Source: Leishmania infantum JPCM5
Lineage: Eukaryota > Euglenozoa > Kinetoplastea > Trypanosomatida > Trypanosomatidae
Direction: 5' to 3'
NCBI RefSeq assembly: GCF_000002875.2
Contig: NC_009403.2
Coordinates: 2,501 to 66,500, forward strand
Length of the DNA: 64,000 nucleotides
The position numbers were made by a program, and so were the translations under genes. Numbering within the stretch: the first letter of the stretch is position 1; each line of letters begins with the position of its first letter. Shown piece after piece: positions 9,564 to 20,142 of the stretch. Under the pieces are notes generated by a model, which worked only from the letters and a program-made list of their open reading frames with translations, searched no databases and was not told the origin of the DNA.

Positions 9564-10847
9564 CTACAATTTCGTGATGCGCTCTGCGAGACGCAAGAAG
9601 TTGCTCGGTACGAGACCACGACGGGCGTGAGACGAGTAGCTCCCACCCTCCACCGCCATCGCCTCGCACCAGCTGCCCTCGGCGTAGTTCTCCACCACAA
9701 ACTCGTCACCCGCCTTGAAGCTCAAGCGCGAACCGTCGGCCTGTGGAGCCTGGTAGTCGTACAGTGCATAGTATACTCGGCGGGCACCGGTGCCACCACT
9801 TGGCCGCACCGCCTGTGAGGCACCGTACACGCCATTGGCGTTGTATGTATGTCCCCATGCCTCCGAGAGCGTCTCCTCCTCGCCCTTGTCTTCCTCCGTC
9901 AGGCGCGACTCGGCGTCGCTGGAGCGGATGCTCACCTCGTACTCGTCCTGGCTAATTACGTTTCCGTAGGCGTCCTCTGCTGGGCTGGTGATGCGATGCC
10001 GGCGCTGCGGCGGATTTGCGCGCTGCCGTGTGGCGATCCCGTACAGGACCTCGCCCAAAAGAAAAAAAGCAATGCAGAGCAGCCACGCCCGCCACCTGCT
10101 TGGGCCCCCGCTGGCGGCTTTGGCGGCCTGCTGGACCCCCGAAGCACCCGTCACGACCGCCTGCGTCTTGGCGACCGCGGCGCCGTACGGGTAAGTAGCG
10201 CCCATGCCCATTCCCATGCCTGGCATCCGCTCCTGCGCGTTGGAAAATGCGCGCACCGCCTTCATGCTATAGTAGGTACCGAAGCACACGCCGAAGAGCT
10301 CCATGGCAGAGCGGAGGCCCTGCACGAGCACGTTGGTGAGATGGCCCGCAATCTCCATCCGGGCCTGCAGGCGCGCTTGTCGGTGTTGCTCTCGCTGCTG
10401 CCGAATCAGCTGGCGTTCCTTCTTGTGCTCCGCCTGGATACGACGGCTGCGCTCCTCAGGTGACTCGTTCAGTGGTGGCAAAGATGCAGCGTGCTGGTGG
10501 ATAGGGGACGCTAGCTGATTGGGCTGGTCCGCTTGCTGTTGCAAGGTGAGCGAGGATTGCATGCCGTTATTCTGAGTGCCGTCGGCGTTGCTGCCGAGGC
10601 TGTTGAAACCACCAAGGCTGTAGTTGGAGTTGGAACCGTACGGGTTGTTTCGGGCAAAGCTGTTGAGGCCACCGCTCATGCCGTGCGATGAGCCTCCCAT
10701 GAGACCCGAGTTGCCGTACATGCCGCCACCGTATATGCTACTGCCCATGCCACCTAGCCCGCCGCCGTACATGCTGCTGCCGTACATGCCACTCAGGCCG
10801 CCGCCGTACATGCCACCCAGGCCGCCGCCGTACATGCCGCCGAACAT
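9564..10847 (-). CDS. PEX13: Peroxin 13 (glycosomal docking protein, SH3 domain)
   Basis: The 427-residue membrane protein of the glycosome docks the PTS1 receptor PEX5. The N-terminal ~80 residues are Gly/Tyr/Met-rich YGG-type repeats. A charged helical stretch follows (about 130-165), then a segment around residues 175-200 and a hydrophobic segment at about 252-273. The SH3 domain (about 357-420) begins with ALYDY and ends with RGLVPSNFL. The protein ends in TKL, which looks like a PTS1 signal. A C-terminal TKL has been reported for trypanosomal PEX13.1. The start was set at MFGGMYGGG. The frame extends 32 codons further, but only to a GTG and without conserved character. Confidence 0.93.
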   Translation of the reverse strand: MFGGMYGGGLGGMYGGGLSGMYGSSMYGGGLGGMGSSIYGGGMYGNSGLMGGSSHGMSGGLNSFARNNPYGSNSNYSLGGFNSLGSNADGTQNNGMQSSLTLQQQADQPNQLASPIHQHAASLPPLNESPEERSRRIQAEHKKERQLIRQQREQHRQARLQARMEIAGHLTNVLVQGLRSAMELFGVCFGTYYSMKAVRAFSNAQERMPGMGMGMGATYPYGAAVAKTQAVVTGASGVQQAAKAASGGPSRWRAWLLCIAFFLLGEVLYGIATRQRANPPQRRHRITSPAEDAYGNVISQDEYEVSIRSSDAESRLTEEDKGEEETLSEAWGHTYNANGVYGASQAVRPSGGTGARRVYYALYDYQAPQADGSRLSFKAGDEFVVENYAEGSWCEAMAVEGGSYSSHARRGLVPSNFLRLAERITKL

Positions 10848-11847
10848 GGTGAAGGGTCTAATAAGAGAGAACGTTGAAGATAGGAGAAAGAATTCGAGAG
10901 AAGCGTAGCCCACCGGCGCCACGATCGATTTCGACTCCTCCACGAGAAGCTAGGAGCTGCGTAGCAGAGAGATCATAGGCGTGTGTGTGCGAGAGAACGG
11001 GAGAGGAAGAGGGAGAAGGGAAGTGTTTCATCATGGCGAAGCCACTCATTGGCAGTGGCTCATGCCGCCCCGTGCGAACTCACTTCAACGCACGCTATCA
11101 CACATGCAAAGCCGAGATGCGCATAGCTCTCTCTTTGCGTGGGCGTTTCGGCACCGCAGACGTGGAGGCACAAGAAAGCGGGGGAAAGGAGCCGGCTCCC
11201 AGCGAGGGATCTAGCATACAGTGTTTGGCGCTGAGAAGCGCGAACGCTTTTGTGTGTCCTAGTCCACGCGTTTCTCCTTCAACACAGCAGCGGGAGGAGG
11301 ACGGAGGGGGATACGGACTGTTCACCGCACAACAACGCATGCATACCGCAGCAGACTGCGTTTCGCACTGTTTAATGTGCGTCCAGCACATGCTCACGAG
11401 CGAGCAGCACCGATGGAAACTCACAAGTGAGCGTTGTTTCGAAAGAAGAGTGGGAAAGGGAACTGAAAAAAAAAAGATAGAAGGGAAAGAAGAACAGAAT
11501 GTGCGCGTGCATATGGGAGAGTTGCACGGGTGAGCAAAATGACCTTTGCGCACGTATTGTAAATTACATCAGCTGCGCCTTTTTTCCCTTCAGCAGTTTC
11601 GTCCGCGAGGCGAGGAAGAGGTGGGAGGGAGAGGGTGAAAAAAACACACGAGGAAAAACACCAACGAGGACGGAGCTGAGGGAGAAAAAAAGAAAAAAAT
11701 ACACAAAGCAACAACGCAGGAGAGCCACCTAACGGCCAGATGTATGGTCAACCGAAACACACACGGAGACGAAGGAAGGCGAAAGAAAGCAAGAGAGTGC
11801 AGGAGACAGCGAGAGGGATGCGGCGGTAGAGCGAGTGAAGGAAAAAG
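10848..11847. other. Intergenic region between PEX13 and J-protein
   Basis: No gene is seen. The stretch at about 11440-11820 is purine- and A-rich on the plus strand, with short A runs. It spans the 5' UTR of PEX13 and the 3' UTR of the J-protein gene. Confidence 0.6.
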
Positions 11848-13146
11848 CTACAACTTCCATTCATCCAAGTTAATGGTCTGGCCAGAGTTCTTCGCAGCGC
11901 GCAGCGCCTCCAGCTTGGCCTTCATCTCCGCCTCGATGCGATCCGTCTCCCTCCGCATCGCGGACACCTCCTCCTCGTGTCTTCGCCTCTCCGACATCAT
12001 TTGCGCAATTACGCGCTTCCGCTGCTCTCCCAACTCGGCTGTCGTGCGGTTACGCTCCTGCTCCGCAGCCTCTGCCTCCTTTTGCCGTTGGCGCTCGCGC
12101 GCCCTCTCAGCCTCTAACGCTCGCTCCTCCTCGGCGCGCTTGAGCTTCTCCTCGCGCGCCCGCTCTTCAGCCTTGGCACGCTCGTTGGCCTCGTGGAGCA
12201 TTTGTTGCTCCTGTGCCTCGCGCACTTTCGCGTCTGCGCGGCGCACCGCGTCAGCCAGTTCCTGGCCGCGCTGCTTGTGCGCCATGTCGCGCGTAAAGCG
12301 GTGCTCGGCGGCGAGGTTAGTCACCTCAGCCCTTTCCTCCGCGAGGCGGCGACGCTCCTCGGCCAACTCGCGCTTCTGTGACGCCAAGTCACGCAGATGG
12401 CGCTCAACGTCCGCCTGCTGCTCACGCTGCACCTCCGCGTAGGCCTCCATCTGGGCTTTCTTCTCGGCTGCCTTCTGCTCTTTCGCCTCAGCCTCCCGCT
12501 TGCGTCTCAGCATTTCGCGCTCGCGCTCGCGCTGATCCTTGGCCTGCCTCACCTCCTCCTCGCGCTCCTCCTCTCGCCGGCGCTGCATGTCGCGCCACTC
12601 CTCAGCCCTGCGCTTCTCTTCGCGCTCGAGGTTCTTGGCATACTCAGCCTTCGCCTTGGTCACCTCCTCCGCCCGCCGCAGCTCTTCTTGTTTCTTTTTG
12701 AACCATTCGGCGAAGGTGCCTTCGGAGTTGACGCCGCGGAACCCACCATCTGGGGTAGCGGAGAAGGGGCTCTTTTTGTACTGCTCGTAGGCGTCCTTAA
12801 ATAGCTGCTCGTCGGTGGCGTAGCGCGGCTTCCGCGAGGCGCCGGCGTCGGCACCGTAGGACGACGAGGGGTAGGCAGCGGGAGACGATGGCTGTGGCGC
12901 CGCCTGTCGGAACTGGTGAGCGCCAAAGCCACGGTCCCGCCGCGTCAGCTCCCGGTCGTAAGCCGAGCGCTTTGTGGGGTCATTGAGTGTTTGGTACGCG
13001 TTCACAACTAATTTGAAAATTGCCTCGCCGTTCGGGTTCTTGTCCGGGTGCAGCTGCAACGCCTTCAGCTTGTACGCTTGGCGGATCGCATCCTTGTTTG
13101 CAGTACGTGATATGCCCAAGATGGTGTAGTAGTCTTGTTTATCCAT
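11848..13146 (-). CDS. J-domain (DnaJ-type) co-chaperone with long coiled coil
   Basis: The 432-residue Hsp40-type protein is predicted to stimulate an Hsp70 ATPase. An N-terminal J domain (about residues 5-70) starts DYYTILGI, carries the catalytic HPD at 33-35 and ends in AYQTLNDPTKRSAYD. A Ser/Pro/Ala-rich linker leads to a long Arg/Glu/Lys/Ala coiled coil (about 155-425), and the C-terminus is TINLDEWKL. There is no zinc finger and no G/F domain of the DnaJA/B classes, so it is a class III (DnaJC) J-protein. No signal peptide or membrane segment is seen, which suggests a cytosolic location. The start was set at MDKQDYY. The upstream in-frame extension is Cys/Leu-rich and not credible. A second J-like gene follows upstream. 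Confidence 0.93.
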   Translation of the reverse strand: MDKQDYYTILGISRTANKDAIRQAYKLKALQLHPDKNPNGEAIFKLVVNAYQTLNDPTKRSAYDRELTRRDRGFGAHQFRQAAPQPSSPAAYPSSSYGADAGASRKPRYATDEQLFKDAYEQYKKSPFSATPDGGFRGVNSEGTFAEWFKKKQEELRRAEEVTKAKAEYAKNLEREEKRRAEEWRDMQRRREEEREEEVRQAKDQREREREMLRRKREAEAKEQKAAEKKAQMEAYAEVQREQQADVERHLRDLASQKRELAEERRRLAEERAEVTNLAAEHRFTRDMAHKQRGQELADAVRRADAKVREAQEQQMLHEANERAKAEERAREEKLKRAEEERALEAERARERQRQKEAEAAEQERNRTTAELGEQRKRVIAQMMSERRRHEEEVSAMRRETDRIEAEMKAKLEALRAAKNSGQTINLDEWKL

Positions 13147-13986
13147 TGCTTCGTACGACAACGCGCATTCCCCGGTTTGAGTCGAGGGAAGGAGTGGGAA
13201 ATGGAGAAGTCGCACAAACAGAGCACTGTGCGCGGCGGTGGTTACAGAAAGGAAGGCGGAGAGACAAAATAGACAAGGGGTAGAGAGATACGCACAAGCA
13301 GAAGAAGCTAGTGAAGGGTAGTGTGAGACACGCTGACTCCATAGCACGCACGCTGAGGCGGACAACGAGCCCGGCGCGCCTGGGCGTAGACACTCCATTG
13401 CGAGTCTCGACGCCGCACGGCGTCGACCTGCAGAAGTGGAGCACAGCGCATCTCCGCGGCCCTCATCACGCTGGCACACACACGCGCAGAGGCGCACACA
13501 GAAGCAGTGTCAATGAACACGATGGTGGCAATCACTGCATCACGCATAGGAAGAGCTGGAAGAACGACTCAGCACAAAAGTAGCTTCGCTGAAAAGAACC
13601 AAACCGCGAAGATGCCAGCATAGGCGATCAAAAAGAATTAAGAAAGCCCACGCACAATCACACGGGTGTGACGTACAAACATGTCCGCAAGGCAGCCTCA
13701 CCCACGCGTAACCGACCGTGCACGAGGCAGGGGCACGTGCCGCGACAGGGTGCGGGGAAGAGAGGCGCCAGGGAAGGAGAGGAGATCGCAGGGAGAGATT
13801 CTAGGCAGTGTGCGGAGAGGGTTTGTGTGTGTGTGTGTGTGCGCGCGCCTTGACAGCTGTCTATTATGCATGCATCTCTCTCTACCTCGCCCGACGGAAA
13901 TGTGCACCACAGCACCCACACGGCTCCGCAACAACGGAATATCCGAGCTTGAAAAAGATGCATGGCCACATCATGAAAACGGTGGC
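13147..13986. other. Intergenic region with (TG)n run
   Basis: No gene is seen. A TG/CG alternating run lies at about 13822-13848 (TG followed by GCGCGCGC). It contains the 5' UTR of the J-protein and the 3' UTR of the next gene. Confidence 0.6.
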
Positions 13987-15198
13987 TTACTCTCTCTGCA
14001 CTTCCTGCTCTGCCGCCCTTTTCTCCTCCTCGGCGTGCTCGTCCTCAAGGTCCAGCTCGTCCAGGAGCCGCTGTGAGTCCTTCAGCGCCTGAGGAAGGCG
14101 CGACAGCATAAAAAGCACGACGCATCCGAGAACGGCGGTCTCGCCCCACACACCAATGTACTGGTGCAGGAACTCCAACCACATAATGATGATGCGGTAC
14201 TTGAAGGTTCCCAGCGCCATCTCCTGCCCCCAGCCACCGTGGCGGGCGCTAACGTGGCGCATATGCTCCGGTGGCTTTGCGCCATAGAGAAGGTAGTACT
14301 TGCGTGCATCAGGGTTCTCGATGATCTCATACGCGTCCTTCAGCTCCTCCAGCGCCATGTTGCGGTCCTCCTCGTCCTCCTCCGTCTCTAAGATCTTCTG
14401 GCGCTTCTCCTCGTATTTCATCTTGAGCTGAGCAGGGGTGGTGGACCGCACAGACTTGGTGTCCTTCGCGTCCAGCAGCACGCCAAAGAGCTCCCGATCT
14501 ACCTGCGACGTCAGCTTTTGATAAGCAAGCTCTACCTGTTTGTTCTGCGCCTCACACGTGCGACCGCAGTGGACTAGCTGGCCGTACTTCTCCTGGTGAT
14601 CCTGAAAGGCCCGCTTGATTTGTTGCCGCACCTGGTAGTTCTCGCGGCGGCGCGCCTTATCGGGGTCGTCGGCAGCCTTCCGCGACGACCCGTTCCCCTC
14701 AGACGCATCGGTCGCAGGTGGAACCGCCGTGTGCGTCAGGTTAAGGCGGCCCTCGACGCCGAGCGTGTGGTAGTAGCCCTCCAGCTCCTTGGCGTCCACA
14801 GCGCGCTCAGGGTTTAGGACCTCCCCAAAGCCCTTACCAGACTCCACCTGCGGCACCTCCAAGTTGTATTCCTCGTCGTACTTGGAGATTGTGAGGAGGA
14901 GGATGGCAGCGAAAACGAGAACGCCAAAGAAGTAGCGAAAACACTTGCCCGAGTCTTCGTGCCGCTCCACAAGCTCGCTCCATTCGGCCTGCGTAATGAC
15001 GCCGCGGTTGGGGTCGCGGTTGCGCGCTGGGTGACCCGCATACCCGTACATGGGGTTCCTCTGCTGTCCGCCGCCCATGTTGCGCATGACAGCCTGTCGT
15101 GCGAGGAGGTCCTGTTGCACCCGCGCAGCACTCTCCTCTAGCTTGACGCGCCGATTCAGCGACTGCTGCTGCCGCACCTGGGCCGCTTTCGGCTTCAT
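13987..15198 (-). CDS. Two-pass membrane protein with degenerate J-like segments
   Basis: This 403-residue protein has a basic, Gln-rich N-terminus, a transmembrane segment at about 86-104 and a second hydrophobic region at about 333-368. An acidic coiled-coil tail follows. Between the membrane segments are two stretches that look like J domains without HPD. The first opens GYYHTLGVEG (141) and continues IKRAFQDHQEKY...VELAYQKLTSQVDRELF (to ~240). The second ends ELKDAYEIIENPDARKYYLLYG (285-306). In both, the HPD position is replaced. By analogy with Sec63- or Pam16-type proteins it could be a membrane-bound J-like scaffold in the ER or mitochondrion, but location and function are inference. 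The ATG at 15198 opens the frame. Confidence 0.82.
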   Translation of the reverse strand: MKPKAAQVRQQQSLNRRVKLEESAARVQQDLLARQAVMRNMGGGQQRNPMYGYAGHPARNRDPNRGVITQAEWSELVERHEDSGKCFRYFFGVLVFAAILLLTISKYDEEYNLEVPQVESGKGFGEVLNPERAVDAKELEGYYHTLGVEGRLNLTHTAVPPATDASEGNGSSRKAADDPDKARRRENYQVRQQIKRAFQDHQEKYGQLVHCGRTCEAQNKQVELAYQKLTSQVDRELFGVLLDAKDTKSVRSTTPAQLKMKYEEKRQKILETEEDEEDRNMALEELKDAYEIIENPDARKYYLLYGAKPPEHMRHVSARHGGWGQEMALGTFKYRIIIMWLEFLHQYIGVWGETAVLGCVVLFMLSRLPQALKDSQRLLDELDLEDEHAEEEKRAAEQEVQRE

Positions 15199-17007
15199 TG
15201 CACGGCGATACGGTTGTTCTGGTCACTTGTGTGTCGCTGTCGCAGACAATGCTTGACGCTCTTCTCGAGAGAAGAAGCGAGATGAAGAGAAGGAGCGGGT
15301 GTACGAGTCGTTGCAGTGAGGGAAGACCCGCTCTGGCGTCAGATGTCCGTTGGTCAGGGTCCGTCCCGTCACTAAACAGGGCCGCAAGTCAGTCTTGAAG
15401 GATAAGCCGAGGAGGTGTGTGCCACCGAGTGTCTTGCTACTGTTCTATGAGGGCTTTCGGTTGCTGACGCGTGAAGCTGCGAGGTTTTGAGCAGCCCAAA
15501 GTCGACCGCGGTTTGTGAGGATGTAGGTCGACCGTTTCGCTGAGGCATGTAGCTGCTGCTTTTCTTTCTTCGTCTCTGTTCGCTTCACAATGTGTAGGTG
15601 CACGCAGCCCTTTCTCCAACTGCACACGATGAGGGAGACACAGTACGGGGGGGGGAGAAACAATGGTACGCGTTAGTGTTTGAACGCGCGTATAGGTTTA
15701 TGTGCGCATGTGAATGAAGAGGCACAACAGAAAAGAGAAGTGTAGAGGGTTTGTCGGAGTGCCGTCATCATAACGAGTGAGCTCGAAAGTGAATGCTCGG
15801 AGGCGGCTGGGGCTGACGTGAAGGGCATCGCGCGCAGCACGCGGATCAACGAGTGTAGCCTCTTAAGCACGTTCTGTCTGGCGCGGCTGCGCTGTGCTCC
15901 ACTTTCAAGGGCATCGCTGGGAAGCGGCTGTCCGGAGCTTTTTTCCCCTTCGCTGCGCCGCCCGGGTATCGGCGAAGGGAGTGGAGGAGGGTTGGGGCGC
16001 TGTCATTCTCCGTTACGAAGGAGAGACCCACCGATAATCGTGAGAGGGGAGGGCCCGGCACTTGCATTGCTGCTGCGGAAAAGCAGTCTCATGAGACGCC
16101 CCTCTGTCTCTCTTTGCGTTCCTCCTTGTTCCCTCTCTACAAAACACCTCCGTTCTAATGTTCGTTACGTCGTTTGTGTGCGTGCGTGTTTGTTGTCTTT
16201 CGCTGTTGCGCCTAAGTCTTTCTGTTTTGGGGGGAGGGGGTGAGATGAGCACGAGGAGACACGCCACCCTTTCACAGCCGTCATCATAGCCACATCACAA
16301 GGACGAGGAGACAAAGAAGAAAAAAGTGTCGATTACGTCGCAGGTGTTAGAGGAGAGAAATATTTTTTTTTTCGTTTTCTTCTCCATTATCGTTCAAACA
16401 AAAGAGAACCGCACACATGCACCGCATGCGCAAGAGAAGAGAAAGGAGGACAATTTATTGAGCTGAGCTGCGAGAGAGAGATGGTGCGTGTGCGTGCGTG
16501 TGCATGAGTGACGAAGCAAACAAGAAGGGGCGGCACCACTACCACTACTGCACAAGATGAGGCGCTCCTTTTCCTCCTCTGCATGCCACCTCTCGCTCTT
16601 GCCTCTCTCACGCACGCCTTTTCTCTGTTTCACATAGATCGCGGGAGAAGAGAAACAAAAAAAAGGAAGACTAAAATGGCATGGCGCTCTGCCCTCTTTT
16701 AATGGTCCTGCCCTCTCAATCATGCTCTCTTGCGTCTGGGCGCTTTCGTTACCCTTGCTCTCCTTCCATTACACAACAACACACGACCGTGCACAGACAC
16801 ACAGGCATGTGCGCACTTGGATGGCATTCAGCACGTCCCCTCGACACTGCCGCCGAGCCGCCACTTCGTCACAGCTGGGTCTCCGTGGCCCTTGGACTGG
16901 CATCGCGCAGCCACCCCCGCACGCAACATAACATCGAAAGCCGTGCCGAGAGGAACAGCAGGGCCGGGATCCATCGGATGAGTGCTTCGTGGATGAGGCA
17001 CGGCCTT
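15199..17007. other. Intergenic region upstream of J-like gene
   Basis: No credible gene is seen in 1.8 kb. Homopolymer runs include G tracts near 15648-15655 and a T run near 16363-16372. It spans the 5' UTR of the J-like gene and the 3' UTR of fibrillarin. Confidence 0.6.
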
Positions 17008-17892
17008 TCACGTCGCCTGTGGAACGTTCTTGTAGTAGCCCGTGACGACGCAGTGGTCGCGCTCGAAGGGCTCTAGTGAGACCTGCTCCTTTGGGCGGAG
17101 GCCGGAATCCTTCAGCTTCTGAACCTCGGACGCAAACACCGCTGCCGGATCCGCCGTGGAATCGATGCAGTTCGCCTTGATCGAAATCACAAAGCCACCG
17201 TTCGCCTTCAAGAAGTGCTGGGCGTTGAGGGCTAGAATGCGCGCCTGATCCGGCTGGGCGACGTCCATGAAGATGCAGTCCACCAGGCGGGGAATGAGCA
17301 TGCGGTACTTCTGCGGGTAGCGGGCATCCTCCAGGATGGGGACGATGTTGCTGCGGCGCTTCGTCATCTCTTCCAGGTCACGGCCGCTGCGGTGCGAGAA
17401 CTCTACCGCGTACACGACGCCCTCCGGTCCGACAAGGTCCGAGACGTGGCTAACAGTGGTGCCGCTGGCTGCGCCGAGGTACAGCACGGCAGAACCAGGC
17501 TCCATGTATATGCTCGCTACACCAGCGTAGATCGCGGACGCTAGCTTGGAGCGGTACGGGTTCCATACGCGGAACTCGTGTGACTCAGACTCGCCGGCCA
17601 CCGTGCCGTTCACACGCTTCTCGCTGTACACCGACACGCCAGGGACCAGCGACCGCGTGGAGAGAGTGTCCTTGCCTGCCAAGAGGTAGCAGCCGTTGAA
17701 GCGGGCATGCGGGTGGAAGATGTTGCCCTTCGGCGTACCCGCACCTCCACGACCGCCACGCCCACCGCCGCGGCCACTACCACGGCCGCCACCGCGACCG
17801 CTACCACGTCCACCGCCACGGCCGCCGCCACGGCCACCACCACCGCGACCGCCACCACCGCGTCCACCGAAGCCACCGCGCCCGCCGCGCAT
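17008..17892 (-). CDS. NOP1: Fibrillarin (rRNA 2'-O-methyltransferase)
   Basis: The 294-residue nucleolar methyltransferase is the catalytic subunit of box C/D snoRNPs, which 2'-O-methylate rRNA. It has an N-terminal GAR domain of RGG/RGS repeats (residues 1-52), then the fibrillarin fold. The AdoMet-binding region is [17 protein letters not shown], followed by [22 protein letters not shown] and [13 protein letters not shown] carry the Asp and Lys expected in the active site. The C-terminal [11 protein letters not shown] is typical. The start is set at [10 protein letters not shown], the family N-terminus. A longer open frame upstream encodes unrelated sequence. Trypanosomatids methylate rRNA extensively, so a standard fibrillarin is expected. 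Confidence 0.97.
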   Translation of the reverse strand: MRGGRGGFGGRGGGGRGGGGRGGGRGGGRGSGRGGGRGSGRGGGRGGRGGAGTPKGNIFHPHARFNGCYLLAGKDTLSTRSLVPGVSVYSEKRVNGTVAGESESHEFRVWNPYRSKLASAIYAGVASIYMEPGSAVLYLGAASGTTVSHVSDLVGPEGVVYAVEFSHRSGRDLEEMTKRRSNIVPILEDARYPQKYRMLIPRLVDCIFMDVAQPDQARILALNAQHFLKANGGFVISIKANCIDSTADPAAVFASEVQKLKDSGLRPKEQVSLEPFERDHCVVTGYYKNVPQAT

Positions 17893-19266
17893 GATTGTCA
17901 AGTTGCAAGAACGGGGAAGTATGTGAATGAGTGCGTCTGTCGTTTTTTCTTTCTCTTGTCTCTGGGCTTGTGTGAAACGACACGAAAAGACTAAGAGGGT
18001 AACGTGCAGGCGAGTGTGTGTGCCGCCCTTGTGTGCACCCAGCGTACTAAAGGGTAGCGAAAGGGTTGAGAAGGGTCGGCACGCGGAAGAGATAGTCGAC
18101 ATATATACGCAGATGAAGTGAGGGGCGCAGAGGAGTACGGAAGAGGAGGGCAAGGGTGACCAAAGCACGGCTCCCGATGAGGTCATGACCGCATACAGCG
18201 GATGCAGTGCCAGAGAGGAGCCGCCGGGGGGACCCGAGGATTCAGATCAACGCCACCGGTGATGCATTTGATTCCGCACGGAAGAAATAAACGCACGCAA
18301 GGCAGGTGCCGCACCATCGTTGACACCGTGCCTCCTTCCCCCTCCCTGCAAAGAGAGACACACCAGCACATGAGTAGAAAATCGAATCAGACAAGCGATC
18401 GCAACACCGCAGCGCACAGAGGGGTGTGTATTTTACCTTCTCTCTCGTTTCGGGTGTCGAGCTGATGGAAGCCCACAGAGTAGAGACGTACAGGAGCAAC
18501 GGGCTGACGGAAGAGGGAGAGAGGGGGGCGCTGGAGGAGGAGGACGGGAGATGAGGGACACCCCCTCTCAACGCATCCTCTTCTCTCACCGTCCGTGCAC
18601 AAACAGGCAACGCTACGCAACGAGGGAATAACAAAAGAAAGACAACCGCCGAGGAAACGAAAAAAAAGTGTGCACCCACGGCCAAGGGCATGTAAGGAGA
18701 CACACACACACACACACACACACTGACAGCTGGAAAATGCACATCAAAGTTGTGATCAGAGCAAACGAGTGTGTTCGAAAAGGCACATGCGTCGATGTCA
18801 GAGGAAACGGCGAGCAGACGCGTGCGGGATACAGTAGCACCGCGCGGCTCCTCCTTTGGCCTTCGTTCTCCCCAATTTCGTCTGCTCCTCAACCCTTGCA
18901 AGATAGCGAAACAAGCCCCAAAGACGTCGTGCAGTCTTCTTTTTCGAACTGTGCGTGAGAGACGCAAAATTCTCAGCAAAGTCTCGGCTCGAGAGCATCA
19001 GAAATCACGGTAGCATTGCCGCCACCGTCTGCCACACTGCAGACACAAGCACAAAGGCGCGCCCCTTCTCCCCGCAAAAAAAAAGAGCTCTACCTTGCAT
19101 CGCCTCTCTCGGCCTTCATGCAACACAAGAGGAGAATGACGACATGCAATACGTGGCGGAGGGAAGGGCGCGCAGAGAAAAACAAGGCGCAATAAAAAAA
19201 AACCGAAAAACAAACATTGTAAGAACGATGCCGGCAGCTGCCGATCAGCAGCATCACTGTAAGGGC
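17893..19266. other. Intergenic region with (CA)n run
   Basis: No credible gene is seen. A (CA)n run lies at 18700-18723. Minus-strand open frames in this region (for example 18242-18979) are Cys/Val/Ser-rich, cross the microsatellite and have no recognisable domain. Confidence 0.6.
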
Positions 19267-20142
19267 TTACTTCTTGGCAGGCGCGGCGTTCAGCGTGGAG
19301 AGCACGGTGCGCATCTGCTCCGTGCTTTTGGAGTACTGGTTCGGCTTCTGCAAGTCCACCAGCAGGCCCACTGCGCTCCAGACAGCACCGCTCCTCTTGT
19401 ACTCGTTGATCTTTTCAGCGCCCACCTGCTGCTCCTCCTTGTGACTTGCTTTTGCATTCATCACCTCCTCCTCACGCTTTGCCATGAGCGCTTTGAGGTA
19501 CTCCTGCGCCGCAGTCATAATCTTCGTCTCCTTCTCCTTCGTCGCAGCGTCCATGGCGGCGGTGCGGCTGGCGATCTGCTTCTTGAGCGCATCCATTTTG
19601 GCGACGTTAGCCGCGGAGGGCTTCTCCGGCGGCGTGGGCGGGCGGTTAGGCGAGCCCCCCGGCGAAGAGGAGGCGATAAAGCCATCCGACGGCGGCGGCG
19701 ACATGGCGACTGGCGTGGGGTGAGGCTCAGCGGGGGAGCCGGGGTTCGTCTGCTCGGCTATGGAAACCGGAGGAGCAGCGTGATTCCCCGGAGGGAGTGG
19801 GAGTTTCGCCGGTGCTGCGGCCGAAGCAGAATGTTGCGCGGGTGCGCCTGGCGTGGTCCAGTCATCGTCTTCATCCCAAGGGGCATTCACGCCAGCTAAG
19901 TGGGAATGGTGCGGGGCGGACAGCACTTCCGCCCCCGACGTCAGCGGCGGCGAGTGTGGCTTCGAGTGCTGGCCACCGTCCGCGTGCATCGTCAACGGAA
20001 CGTGAGAGGCGTTGCTGCCTTGCATCGCGTCGGAAGAGTGTGGGCTGTTCATCTGCTCCGGAAATGGAGAGCCCAAGCTGCCAGGAGGCAAGCCTGGCGA
20101 GCCCACGGTGATGCCGGATGGTCGTGGGTAGCCGGAGTCCAT
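19267..20142 (-). CDS. CLC: Clathrin light chain
   Basis: The 291-residue protein is the regulatory light chain of clathrin triskelia and acts in endocytosis at the flagellar pocket and in Golgi traffic. Residues 1-165 are Pro/Ser/Gly-rich and disordered, with an acidic aromatic patch WDEDDDW near residue 90. A charged helix from about 180 to 245 (MDALKKQIASRTAAMDAATK, then EEEVMNAKASHKEEQQ) is the heavy-chain-binding coiled coil. It is followed by the C-terminal AVWSAVGLLVDLQKPN, with the Trp and aliphatic residues typical of light chains. Sequence identity across the family is low, so the call rests on architecture plus synteny with fibrillarin as I recall it. The start was set at MDSGYPRPSG; upstream in-frame sequence is low-complexity. 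Confidence 0.83.
   Translation of the reverse strand: MDSGYPRPSGITVGSPGLPPGSLGSPFPEQMNSPHSSDAMQGSNASHVPLTMHADGGQHSKPHSPPLTSGAEVLSAPHHSHLAGVNAPWDEDDDWTTPGAPAQHSASAAAPAKLPLPPGNHAAPPVSIAEQTNPGSPAEPHPTPVAMSPPPSDGFIASSSPGGSPNRPPTPPEKPSAANVAKMDALKKQIASRTAAMDAATKEKETKIMTAAQEYLKALMAKREEEVMNAKASHKEEQQVGAEKINEYKRSGAVWSAVGLLVDLQKPNQYSKSTEQMRTVLSTLNAAPAKK

Noticed and set aside
10848..10943. N-terminal extension of PEX13 by 32 residues
   Set aside because: The extension starts at GTG, and the family-typical YGG-rich N-terminus begins at the ATG at 10847.
13147..13497. 117-residue extension of the J-protein
   Set aside because: It is Cys/Leu-rich, overlaps likely UTR and precedes a standard J-domain start (MDKQDYY).
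18242..18979. 245-codon minus-strand frame between fibrillarin and clathrin light chain
   Set aside because: It crosses a (CA)n microsatellite, is Val/Cys/Ser-rich and shows no domain.
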